Assembly (NCBI GenBank): GCA_964579765.1
Contig: CAZOIK010000304.1
Span: 1 to 13,787, forward strand
Length of the DNA stretch: 13,787 bases
Reading direction: 5' to 3'
From: DATNBT01 sp964579765
GTDB taxonomy: Bacteria; Acidobacteriota; Vicinamibacteria; Vicinamibacterales; CAVVIG01
Shown here piece after piece: positions 5,619 to 13,225 of the stretch; within the stretch, counting starts at the first letter, position 1; every line of letters begins with the position of its first letter. The notes under the pieces were generated by a model that was given only the letters and a program-made list of their open reading frames with translations, was not told the DNA's origin and did not search any database. Both the position numbers and the translations under genes were made by a program.

Positions 5619-7745
5619 TTACTGCCGGGTGTGCGTCAGCGTCAGCGTGAACGTAGAGCCCGAGCCGAGGGCGCTGCGCACGGTGATCGAGCCGCCGATG
5701 ATCTCCGCGAGCCGCCGGCAGATCGACAGGCCGAGGCCCGTGCCGCCGTAAGCGCGCGTGGGGGAGTTGTCGAGCTGCTTGAAGTCTTCGAAGATGCGCT
5801 GCTGATCGTCGGGCGCGATGCCGATGCCGGTGTCGGTCACGGTGATGGAGACCGCTTTGGATCCCTGCAGCGGCCGCGCCGCAATCGCCACGCTGCCGGC
5901 GGGCGTGAACTTGATCGCGTTGCTCAGCAGGTTGAGCAGAGTCTGTTTCACCTTCTGGCGGTCGCTGTAGATCGGACGGAGATCGCGCGTGACGTCGGCC
6001 GTGATCTCCAGCTTCGAGCGGCGGATGATCGGATCGAGCTCGGCGAGCACCTCGCCCACGAGATCCGCGAGTTTGAACCTCGAGATCTGCAGCGGCATCC
6101 GGCCCGCTTCGATGCGGGAGATGTCGAGGATCTCGTTGATGATTGAGAGCAGGTGCTGGCCGTTCGAGGCGACGCGGGCCAGGTGCCGCTTGACCGGCGC
6201 GTCGAGCGACCCGGCCACGCCCTGCTGCAGCATCGACGTGTAGCCGAGAATCGCGTTGAGCGGCGTCCGGAACTCGTGCGACATGTTCGCGAGGAACTGC
6301 GACTTCAGTGCCGACGCCTGCTCGAGCTCGAACGCCTGGCGGCGCAGCAGCTCGTTCTGCTGGGCGATGTCGGCCGTCGCGGCGTGCACCTTGCGCTCGA
6401 GCTCCTCCGATGCCTGCTTCAGCTGCTCGTACAGCGCCGCGCGCTCGATCGCCTCGCGGCGGTCGTGCAGGATCGACACGATCGCCGTCAGCTCGCCATG
6501 TTCGGTCAGCATCTTGCCCGCGATGGCCTCGACGGGCATCGCCGCGCCGGTCGGCGGATCGATCAGCTGCACCTCGCCGACGCGCCGCTGGTCGTCGCTG
6601 AGGAGCATCCCCGAGATGAACGACGAGAAGTGCGCGTCGTTCGACTGCACGCGCCGCTGCTCGGCGGTCGAGGCCCCGGGCTGCGTCGCGAACAGGCGCT
6701 CGGCCGGCTCGTTCATCAGCGACGTCGCGCCGCCCGCATCGGTCACGACGATCGGGTCGGCCACTGAGTCGATGATGAGGTTCAGCCGGTCGCGCTCGGC
6801 CCTCGCCTGAATCTCCGCGACGCGCATCTTCCGGTAGTTCTCCTCGATCTGCTCAGTCGCGCGGCGCAGGTCGCCGACATTGCGCAGGATCGACACGATG
6901 CCCGTGCCGTACCGCGCGTCTTCGGTGACCGTGCTGAGCAGCTCGAACAGCAGATCCGATCCGTCCACCGGGTTGACGAGCAGCAGCTCGCGGCGCATCG
7001 CTCCGGTCTCCTCGATGGCCTTGCTCGACAGCGCGGACGACAGCAGCATGTTGTTCATGGCGACGGCGCCGCGGCGGCCCTCGCTTTCGTCCTCGGCCGC
7101 CACGAACAGCGCACGGGCCCGCGCGTTCGCGATGAGCAGCCGGCCTTCGGGATCCGTCAGCAGGATCGGATCGGTGACGGCGTTCACGATCGCGCGGAGC
7201 AGCGATCGCTCGTACTCCTGGCGGCGGTCGCCCTCCGACAGCGCGAGCCGGCGCAGCAGCTGTGCCAGCTTGAGCGAGAACGCCGACGCGAACCACTCGA
7301 GGTCCGGTGTCAGGCGGCGGGAGCCGCCCCAGATCAGCAGGCCGATCGCTTCGTCCGCGCCCGCCGGTCCGCGAAGCGGCATGACGTGGAACGGGCCGTT
7401 CTCGAACGGCGTGGACGGCCGGCGGCGCCGATCTCCACCGGCGCCGTTGATCGCGCCGAAGAACGCGTGGCGACGGTTCGCGAGAATCTGAACGAGGGGA
7501 TGCCGCCAGTCTTCCGTCGAGATCGTCAGCGACGGCGGCCGCGACGCGCCCAGGCCGTGCGATCCGACGACGGTGAGCGACGCGGTGCCTTCACGGCGTG
7601 CCAGGCAGAGTGACTGTCCGATATGCAGCGCACCGGCCAGCCACGCGAGCGCGAACTCCGTGCAGTCGGCGAGATCGCTCCGGTTCAGGAAGCCTTCGAG
7701 GAGCTCGAGCCGCGCCGCCTCGCTGCCGGCACGGTCGTGCGACAC
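5619..7745 (-). CDS. Cytosolic GAF-PAS-PAS sensor histidine kinase within the gvp operon (~708 aa)
   Basis: Domains in order, numbered from the GTG at 7745: a GAF-like sensor module (about 8-168); a PAS domain (about 182-295, 'IVNAVTDPILLTDPEGRLLIANARARALF'); a second PAS (about 320-430, 'IIDSVADPIVVTD'); a coiled coil; the dimerisation/phosphotransfer domain with H490 in 'FLANMSHEFRTPLNAILGY'; and a complete ATPase domain with N609 in the N box 'LLNLLSNAIKF', 'DTGIGI' and 'GGTGLGL'. There is no membrane segment or signal peptide, so it senses an internal cue. No receiver is fused. The frame is open to ATGs at 7841 and 7877, but these overlap gvpA by 59 and 95 bp; I prefer GTG 7745, 37 bases after the gvpA stop, though 7841 is possible. 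The partner receiver follows after 6 bases. Confidence 0.9.
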   Translation of the reverse strand: MSHDRAGSEAARLELLEGFLNRSDLADCTEFALAWLAGALHIGQSLCLARREGTASLTVVGSHGLGASRPPSLTISTEDWRHPLVQILANRRHAFFGAINGAGGDRRRRPSTPFENGPFHVMPLRGPAGADEAIGLLIWGGSRRLTPDLEWFASAFSLKLAQLLRRLALSEGDRRQEYERSLLRAIVNAVTDPILLTDPEGRLLIANARARALFVAAEDESEGRRGAVAMNNMLLSSALSSKAIEETGAMRRELLLVNPVDGSDLLFELLSTVTEDARYGTGIVSILRNVGDLRRATEQIEENYRKMRVAEIQARAERDRLNLIIDSVADPIVVTDAGGATSLMNEPAERLFATQPGASTAEQRRVQSNDAHFSSFISGMLLSDDQRRVGEVQLIDPPTGAAMPVEAIAGKMLTEHGELTAIVSILHDRREAIERAALYEQLKQASEELERKVHAATADIAQQNELLRRQAFELEQASALKSQFLANMSHEFRTPLNAILGYTSMLQQGVAGSLDAPVKRHLARVASNGQHLLSIINEILDISRIEAGRMPLQISRFKLADLVGEVLAELDPIIRRSKLEITADVTRDLRPIYSDRQKVKQTLLNLLSNAIKFTPAGSVAIAARPLQGSKAVSITVTDTGIGIAPDDQQRIFEDFKQLDNSPTRAYGGTGLGLSICRRLAEIIGGSITVRSALGSGSTFTLTLTHTRQ

Positions 7746-7782
7746 GGTCGCGCGCGGCGCGTCCCGCCCGGGCCCCGCGGCC

Positions 7783-8091
7783 CTAGCGACGGCGCGTAGC
7801 GCGACGTCCTGCCGTCTGGAGCTGGGCGCGTAGTGTCGCATTTTCCGCGGCGAGCTCGTCGTACGGCTTGCTCTCAATCGCCGGCCGTGAAGCGGTCGCC
7901 GCCGCGCCGACTGCTTCCGAATATTTCAGGTAGGTGTCGATGGAGGCGACGACCACGCGCGCTTCAACCGTGATCAGGTCGATGCCGACCAGCGACACGC
8001 GCACCCAGGCGTCGATGACGATCCCCTTGTCGAGGACGCGGTCGAGGACGTCGATCAGACTGCTGCCGCTGCTCGCGCGTTCAACTGCCAT
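7783..8091 (-). CDS. gvpA: Gas vesicle major structural protein GvpA with C-terminal extension (102 aa)
   Basis: GvpA forms the ribbed gas vesicle shell. Residues 1-62 are almost the textbook sequence: MAVERASSGSSLIDVLDRVLD, then KGIVIDAWVRVSLVGIDLI and TVEARVVVASIDTYLKYSEAVG. Canonical GvpA is about 70 residues; here a tail of about 40 residues follows (AAATASRPAIESKPYDELAAENATLRAQLQTAGRRATRRR), with a short coiled-coil-like segment and a basic end, resembling the tail of GvpJ. A strong AAGGAG lies 7 bases upstream of the ATG, the best ribosome binding site of the operon, as fits the most abundant product. The gene lies 26 bases after gvpJ and before the histidine kinase. Confidence 0.95.
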   Translation of the reverse strand: MAVERASSGSSLIDVLDRVLDKGIVIDAWVRVSLVGIDLITVEARVVVASIDTYLKYSEAVGAAATASRPAIESKPYDELAAENATLRAQLQTAGRRATRRR

Positions 8092-8098
8092 CTACCAG

Positions 8099-8104
8099 CT
8101 CCTT
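8099..8104 (-). promoter_or_regulatory. Strong ribosome binding site of gvpA
   Basis: AAGGAG on the minus strand lies 7 bases before the gvpA ATG (8091). The other gvp genes mostly rely on stop/start overlaps with poor Shine-Dalgarno sequences, so this site may set the high GvpA ratio. Confidence 0.7.
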
Positions 8105-8117
8105 GTCGCGTCGCCGC

Positions 8118-8444
8118 TCACCGGGGCAGCGCCCTGGAGCGGCGGCGCCCGGCGGCCGTGATCTGCCGCTCGAGCGCGCGCACCTGCTTGCGCAGCTCCT
8201 CGTTCTCCGCCGCCAGGGTCTGCTTCCCGGGAGAAAGATGGTGATCGTACCGCCACCAGTCGAGGCCGATCTGCTCCGCCTTGTCGATCGAGCACACGAG
8301 CAGGCGGATGCGGATCGTCAGCAGCTCGACTTCCGCGAGCGACACCTTGATGTCGCCGGCGACCACGAGCCCCTTGTCGAGCACGCGGTCGAGCACCTCG
8401 ACCAGTCCCGTGGATCGTCCGTGGCCTTCGACGGCTGATGACAT
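8118..8444 (-). CDS. gvpJ: Gas vesicle protein GvpJ (GvpA/J family, 108 aa)
   Basis: GvpJ is a minor GvpA-like protein needed for vesicle formation. The core at residues 12-66 (TGLVEVLDRVLDKGLVVAG, DIKVSLAEVELLTIRIRLLV, CSIDKAEQIGLDWW) matches P. megaterium GvpJ, including the 'AGDI', 'VELLTI+IRL' and 'GLDWW' signatures. The C-terminal 40 residues form a coiled coil (LAAENEELRKQVRALERQI) and a basic tail. The ATG at 8444 is chosen because the family begins about 15 residues before 'LVEVLD'; the frame stays open to 8639 but that part is not GvpJ-like and would cover the sigma-54 promoter. It is the first gene of the operon, about 110 bases after the predicted transcription start. No good Shine-Dalgarno is visible. 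Confidence 0.92.
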   Translation of the reverse strand: MSSAVEGHGRSTGLVEVLDRVLDKGLVVAGDIKVSLAEVELLTIRIRLLVCSIDKAEQIGLDWWRYDHHLSPGKQTLAAENEELRKQVRALERQITAAGRRRSRALPR

Positions 8445-8565
8445 AGGCGCGGATTCTACATCACCGTCCAAACGCGTCCGTGCGGGACGGCTCGCGTCGG
8501 AGCGCGCGGCGATCGTTGAGCTGTCTGGGCCGTATTCTCCGGCAACAGGTTGTCGGGCGACTTGG

Positions 8566-8581
8566 AGCAAGATCGGGACCA
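8566..8581 (-). promoter_or_regulatory. Sigma-54 (-24/-12) promoter of the gas vesicle operon
   Basis: On the minus strand the sequence is TGGTCCCGATCTTGCT. GG and GC are separated by exactly 10 bases, the -12 element TTGCT is perfect, and the -24 element keeps TGG and has C at the sixth position (consensus TGGCACG-N4-TTGCW). The predicted start is near 8556, leaving a leader of about 110 bases before gvpJ. Two tandem dyads lie about 65-105 bases upstream of the start, and an NtrC-family activator gene is adjacent, which raises confidence. Confidence 0.65.
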
Positions 8582-8620
8582 CCCCGATTCCGGGTGGATT
8601 AAGGGGAATCCCGATCGTGA

Positions 8621-8657
8621 TGGGCAGCGCGTTGCCCATATGTGGGCAACGCGTTGC

Positions 8658-8660
<3 letters not shown>
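8621..8660. promoter_or_regulatory. Tandem 18-bp dyads, probable enhancer (UAS) sites for the sigma-54 activator
   Basis: Copy 1 at 8621-8638 is TGGGCAGCGCGTTGCCCA; copy 2 at 8643-8660 is TGGGCAACGCGTTGCTCA. Each is a near-perfect dyad, they differ at two positions, and their centres are 22 bp apart (two helical turns), so two activator dimers would bind the same face. Together they also make a 15-bp hairpin (8624-8638 with 8643-8657, one wobble pair). Copy 2 includes the stop codon of the activator gene (8658-8660). They sit about 40-80 bp upstream of the -24 element, a usual distance for NtrC-type enhancers. Confidence 0.6.
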
Positions 8661-10199
<1,539 letters not shown>

Positions 10200-10243
10200 G
10201 ACAACAGCATACTCCTCGTACGGAACACAACGGCCGAGCTGTG

Positions 10244-10259
10244 AGCAGATCGCATGCCA
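10244..10259 (-). promoter_or_regulatory. Candidate sigma-54 promoter of the activator gene
   Basis: On the minus strand TGGCATGCGATCTGCT matches TGGCACG-N4-TTGCW except at two positions, with the required GG-N10-GC spacing. The predicted start near 10233 would give a leader of about 35 bases to the ATG at 10199; GAGGAG lies 12 bases ahead of that ATG. Confidence 0.5.
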
Positions 10260-10351
10260 CTTCTACGCACGCGAATCACCCAAACACGATTGCCTTACGG
10301 AAACAGTTTTCAACTTTTGGCCCTTCTGTCACCTCGAACATTACAAACCTC

Positions 10352-10376
10352 GGTCGTCCGCACGTGTGCGACGGCC
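10352..10376. promoter_or_regulatory. Imperfect dyad between the divergent sigma-54 promoters
   Basis: GGTCGTCCGCAC (10352-10363) is the inverted match of GTGCGACGGCC (10366-10376), with one extra C in the left arm. It lies about 130 bases upstream of the predicted start of the activator gene and about 47 upstream of that of the divergent small gene. It is a possible regulator site, but differs from the dyads before gvpJ. The rest of 10200-10384 holds an AT-richer patch (about 10290-10345) and no gene. Confidence 0.3.
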
Positions 10377-10384
10377 GCATGCTT

Positions 10385-10399
10385 TGGCACTCTCGTTGC
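10385..10399 (+). promoter_or_regulatory. Sigma-54 promoter of the small zinc-ribbon-like gene
   Basis: TGGCACTCTCGTTGC carries the consensus TGGCAC and TTGC elements at exact spacing, the best -24/-12 match in the window. The predicted start is near 10411, about 35 bases before the ATG at 10446. It faces away from the sigma-54 activator gene. Confidence 0.65.
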
Positions 10400-10445
10400 G
10401 ACAACCCCGGCTGTGACGTGGGGGAGCGTCGCAAAGGAGTCGTGA

Positions 10446-10649
10446 ATGAGTCCGAGGCATGCGCTGCGAACATTTCTGTGCGGATTGACCGGACACGAAC
10501 TTCTGCGGAGCTTCGAACCCGGACGCGTCTGCCTGCGCTGCACGTCGTGCCCCTACGAAACACCGGGCTGGACGCTCAAGGAGAAGGCGCGTCAGCCGTC
10601 GCCGCCGCGCGCGCTCAACGCCGCCCTGATTGCGCAAAGCGTGCGCTGA
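10446..10649 (+). CDS. Small Cys-rich, zinc-ribbon-like hypothetical protein (67 aa)
   Basis: AAAGGAG lies 6 bases before the ATG, a strong ribosome binding site, and a consensus sigma-54 promoter lies about 60 bases upstream, so this short ORF is probably real. The core at residues 11-42 (LCGLTGHELLRSFEPGRVC, LRCTSCPYETPGW) has C12, H17, C29, C32 and C35. The C-x2-C-x2-C pattern followed by 'ETPGW' resembles small uncharacterised zinc-binding proteins with an 'LRCxxCGxxTPGW' signature. The tail is basic and disordered. There is no signal peptide or membrane helix. The function is unknown; its promoter and its divergent position ties it to the sigma-54 activator. It ends 5 bases from the converging kinase-like gene. 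Confidence 0.75.
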   Translation: MSPRHALRTFLCGLTGHELLRSFEPGRVCLRCTSCPYETPGWTLKEKARQPSPPRALNAALIAQSVR

Positions 10650-10661
10650 CGCCCTCACGCT
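10638..10661. terminator. Possible shared stem at the convergent gene ends
   Basis: AGCGTG (10638-10643) pairs with CACGCT (10656-10661) across the 5-bp gap between the two converging stop codons. There is no T run, so any terminator role is uncertain. Confidence 0.2.
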
Positions 10662-11329
10662 GATACAAGCGGCAGCGACAGCGCGCACGCCGCGCGCGAT
10701 CCCGGCAGCGCCCACAGGCTGCCGCGATGAACTTCCACGATCCGGTGCGCGATCGGCAGCATCAAGCCCATGCCGCCGCGCCAGCAGTCGAACGGCATCT
10801 GCCGGTGCTCTAGCACGCCGTCAGCCGTGACCGCGCCACCCGGTTCCACGAACGCAATCAGCGCGTGCGGCTCGTCGTCGCGTGAGACGAGTCCGTGCGC
10901 CTCGATCGGCGCGCTGCCGCGTTCGCGTACGAGCGCGGCGAGCAACGCGCCGACCGCCTGCTTCAAACGCGCTTCGTTGCCGTCCACCATCGCCGCGCGA
11001 TCCGCGTCTTCGCAGACAAACGTGATGTCCGCACCGTCGTTCGACGCCGCGCGCACGACGTCGTCGCAGAGCGTGAAGAGCGGGAGCGGCGCGCGCGCCA
11101 GTTCGCCGTTCGACGAGAGCTCCGCGAAGTCGCTCAGCTCCTGAACGACGTGGAGCAGCCGCCCGCACGAGCGGTTCGCTTCTTCGATCATCTTCTGCTC
11201 GCGCCCCGGCAACTCCGTCGTGGACGGCCCCTTCAGCATCCGCAGATAACCCGCCACCACCGCGCCCGGCGAGCGCATTTCGTGCACGAGCAGGGCGAGC
11301 AGTCTGCGGCAGTCGTCGTCAATGCTCAT
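10655..11329 (-). CDS. Sensorless histidine-kinase-like protein with degenerate ATPase motifs (224 aa)
   Basis: The protein starts directly with a phosphotransfer helix: H16 in 'LLALLVHEMRSPGAVVAGYLRML', followed by the second dimerisation helix (about 40-72). The ATPase part (about 85-222) is eroded: the N-box helix 'RLKQAVGALLAALVRE' lacks the usual Asn, and the 'DxGxG' box appears as 'EPGGA' (162-166), while the G2-like 'RGGMGLMLPIAHRIVEVHRGSL' (184-204) is kept. It has no sensor, membrane or receiver domain. It may be a phosphotransfer or regulatory protein rather than an active kinase. The ATG at 11329 has no clear Shine-Dalgarno, but a sigma-54-like promoter lies 80 bases upstream. It is encoded near two orphan receivers and the activator, any of which could be its partner. 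Confidence 0.85.
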   Translation of the reverse strand: MSIDDDCRRLLALLVHEMRSPGAVVAGYLRMLKGPSTTELPGREQKMIEEANRSCGRLLHVVQELSDFAELSSNGELARAPLPLFTLCDDVVRAASNDGADITFVCEDADRAAMVDGNEARLKQAVGALLAALVRERGSAPIEAHGLVSRDDEPHALIAFVEPGGAVTADGVLEHRQMPFDCWRGGMGLMLPIAHRIVEVHRGSLWALPGSRAACALSLPLVSA

Positions 11330-11408
11330 CAGTCGGCCGTCATTTTCCTATCTGTGGGCGGCGGGCACCACACGGTGGAGCTGGCCGCCATGTCAGAGGC
11401 CAGCGCTA

Positions 11409-11424
11409 TGCGGGAATCGTGCCA
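11409..11424 (-). promoter_or_regulatory. Candidate sigma-54 promoter of the kinase-like gene
   Basis: On the minus strand TGGCACGATTCCCGCA has a perfect -24 element (TGGCACG) and GC at the right distance; the -12 element is CCGCA instead of TTGCA. The predicted start is near 11398, giving a leader of about 70 bases before the ATG at 11329. Confidence 0.5.
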
Positions 11425-11459
11425 CGTGTCGGCCAAAACCAGAACTCAGGCCCGAACGA

Positions 11460-11939
11460 TCAGCCCGCGACGGGGGTCGCGCCGTCGAGCCCGAGCAGGA
11501 GCCGAACCTCGCACCACAGCAGATCGGGCAGGCATGGCTTGGCGACGAAGGCATCGCATCCCGAGAGACGCGCACTTTCGCGGGCGCCTGGAATGGCCGT
11601 CAACGCAATGATCGGAATTCGGCGGGTCGTAGGCGATCGGCGGAGCCGTTCGGCGGCGGCCCAGCCGTCCACGAAGGGCATGGCGAGGTCGAGGACGATC
11701 AGATCAGGATGGAGCGCCTTGGCCTGGTTGACGGCAATCGCGCCGTCTGACGCCGTATAGACGGTGCAGCCCTTGGACTTCAAGTACAGCGCGTACATCG
11801 TGCGTGCGTCGAGATCGTCGTCGGCGACGAGCACCGTCGGGCGATGACGCCCGTGCGGCGCGCGGCGCTTGGACGAGCGGGGCCGAGGCGAGGCGTGCTG
11901 TCGGGCGGACTTGCCACGCACGCCCGGGCGAAAGTGCAA
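11460..11939 (-). CDS. Single-domain response regulator (CheY-like REC, 159 aa)
   Basis: The receiver domain spans residues 34-150: D40-D42, phosphoacceptor D84 in 'LIVLDLAMPFVDGW', T114 and K134 in 'FVAKPCLPDLL'. The first 33 residues are a basic, His/Arg-rich tail of unclear value. The longest frame starts at a rare TTG (11939); a GTG at 11921 is an alternative, and neither has a good Shine-Dalgarno. No output domain is present. It shares 'ARTMYALYL' and 'KPCLP' with the receiver inside the gvp operon ('AREMYAEYL', 'KPCLP'), suggesting a duplication. It lies 34 bases after the epimerase gene on the same strand and 130 bases before the kinase-like gene. Confidence 0.88.
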   Translation of the reverse strand: MHFRPGVRGKSARQHASPRPRSSKRRAPHGRHRPTVLVADDDLDARTMYALYLKSKGCTVYTASDGAIAVNQAKALHPDLIVLDLAMPFVDGWAAAERLRRSPTTRRIPIIALTAIPGARESARLSGCDAFVAKPCLPDLLWCEVRLLLGLDGATPVAG

Positions 11940-11973
11940 GAAGCAAGCCCGGAACTTCCGTTACCTCAAGCGT

Positions 11974-12933
11974 TTACGCCGTGAGTTTCTCCGGAATGGT
12001 CGAGTCGGCCATCCGGCACCAGTCCACGGTACGCGCCAGGCCGTCCTCGAACGAAACGATCGGCCGATAGCCGAGACGCTCGCGCGCCTTCGTGATGTCG
12101 GCCTGTGAGTCGCGCACGTCGCCGGCCCGCGCCGGCTTGTACACGGGCGCGAGCGAGGTGCCGAGCAGGCCGTTCAGGACGCGAACGAGCTCATTGAGCG
12201 AGATGCGGCCGCCGGTCGCGAGATTCATCATGTCGCCAGAGGCGTGCGGCGCGTCGCACGCCAGCAGCACGCCGGACACCACGTTGGCGACGTAGGTGAA
12301 GTCGCGCGTCTGTTCGCCGTCGCCAAAGATCACCGGGCGGCGTCCCGCGAGCAGCGCCGACACGAACAACGAGATGACGCCGGAGTAGGGCGAGCCCGGA
12401 TCCTGTCGCGGCCCGAATACATTGAAGTAGCGCGTGCACACGGTCGGTAGCCCGTACAGGTCCGTGAACATCTGGCAGTACTGCTCGCCGACGAGTTTCT
12501 GCAGCGCATAGGGCGACTGGGGGTGCGCCGGCATGTCTTCGCGCTTGGGCAACGTCGGGGTGTTCCCGTAGGCGGACGACGACGCGGCGTATACCACGCG
12601 TTTCACACCGGCATCACGCGCGGCGACCAGCACGTTGAGCGTGGCATCGACATTCGACCGGTTCGAGGTGATGGGGTCCTCGACGCTGCGCGGCACCGAC
12701 GGAATGGCGGCTTGATGCAGCACGTAGTCCGCTCCACGCGCGACTCGTCGGGCGAACGCCGGGTCCGCGAGGTCGCCCTCGAAGACCTCTGCGCGGGGCA
12801 GGGACGCGAGGTTACTGCGCCTGCCCGTGACGAAGTTGTCCGCAATCCGAACATTGTGGCCGCGCCGGAGCAGTTCTTCGGCGAGATGTGATCCGATGAA
12901 ACCGGCGCCGCCGGTCACGAGATACGAAGCCAT
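11974..12933 (-). CDS. UDP-sugar 4-epimerase-type extended SDR (319 aa)
   Basis: This is an NAD-dependent sugar-nucleotide epimerase, most like UDP-GlcNAc/UDP-glucose 4-epimerases of the WbpP/GalE group, which supply sugars for surface polysaccharide. The nucleotide-binding motif GGAGFIG is at residues 8-14. The catalytic set is intact: the 'SSSAYG' Ser (118-120) and Y142-x3-K146 in 'SPYALQK'. Also present are 'RYFNVFGPRQDP' and 'GDGEQTRDFTYVANVV', the usual substrate-domain motifs. The length is normal for the family. The ATG at 12933 has AAGGAGG about 12 bases upstream. The exact substrate cannot be told from sequence. The link to the neighbouring receivers is only by proximity. Confidence 0.9.
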   Translation of the reverse strand: MASYLVTGGAGFIGSHLAEELLRRGHNVRIADNFVTGRRSNLASLPRAEVFEGDLADPAFARRVARGADYVLHQAAIPSVPRSVEDPITSNRSNVDATLNVLVAARDAGVKRVVYAASSSAYGNTPTLPKREDMPAHPQSPYALQKLVGEQYCQMFTDLYGLPTVCTRYFNVFGPRQDPGSPYSGVISLFVSALLAGRRPVIFGDGEQTRDFTYVANVVSGVLLACDAPHASGDMMNLATGGRISLNELVRVLNGLLGTSLAPVYKPARAGDVRDSQADITKARERLGYRPIVSFEDGLARTVDWCRMADSTIPEKLTA

Positions 12934-12972
12934 GCGTCCGCTGAGCCTCCTTCTTCAGCAGGTGACTCAGCA

Positions 12973-13212
12973 ATGCGGATGCCATCGGATGACGTCTGCG
13001 GGATCCGGGCAGCAAGTTTGCACCTGCTCGCCGTCATGCTGTTCGCGATCGTGCTGCTTGTCGTGTTGTGTTCGCTGGCGTGCCTGATTGTCCTGCACCT
13101 GGGTCTCGAAGCGGTTCAGGCGCTGCTCGCCCTCGCGATGCTGACGATCACGTGGCGCCTCCTCCGCCGGCGTCCCGGCATGACGCTCGCCGACGAATTC
13201 CGGCACTGGTAA
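12973..13212 (+). CDS. Small two-helix membrane protein (79 aa, hypothetical)
   Basis: The product has about 15 polar residues, then two hydrophobic segments (about 16-43, LHLLAVMLFAIVLLVVLCSL and onward; about 45-63) and a basic/polar C-terminus (RLLRRRPGMTLADEFRHW). By the positive-inside rule the C-terminal end is cytosolic. AGGTGA lies 7 bases before the ATG at 12973; an in-frame ATG at 12979 is an alternative. It is divergent from the epimerase gene with a 39-bp gap and converges on the TamB-like gene. No family is recognised; it is short, so the call stays moderate. Confidence 0.5.
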   Translation: MRMPSDDVCGIRAASLHLLAVMLFAIVLLVVLCSLACLIVLHLGLEAVQALLALAMLTITWRLLRRRPGMTLADEFRHW

Positions 13213-13225
13213 ACGCGCCGGCCAA

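Noticed and set aside
4968..6146. Long + strand open frame opposite gvpF, the receiver and the kinase
   Set aside because: It is the antisense of three clearly conserved genes; its product is Arg/Asp/Val-rich low-complexity sequence, typical of open reverse frames in GC-rich DNA.
8445..8639. N-terminal extension of gvpJ to 8639
   Set aside because: It would cover the sigma-54 promoter and one enhancer dyad, and the added residues do not match GvpJ, whose usual N-terminus fits the ATG at 8444.
8624..8657. Strong hairpin as an intrinsic terminator for the activator gene
   Set aside because: The 15-bp stem is directly after the stop codon, but no T run follows. The tandem dyad explanation accounts for the two nearly equal palindromes and their 22-bp spacing better, though a transcript-stabilising role is not excluded.
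12950..13206. Minus-strand Gln/Glu/His-rich ORF opposite the small membrane protein
   Set aside because: Its composition (EQHDGEQVQ repeats) is the antisense of Leu/Val-rich membrane codons; the + strand reading gives two plausible membrane helices and a ribosome binding site.
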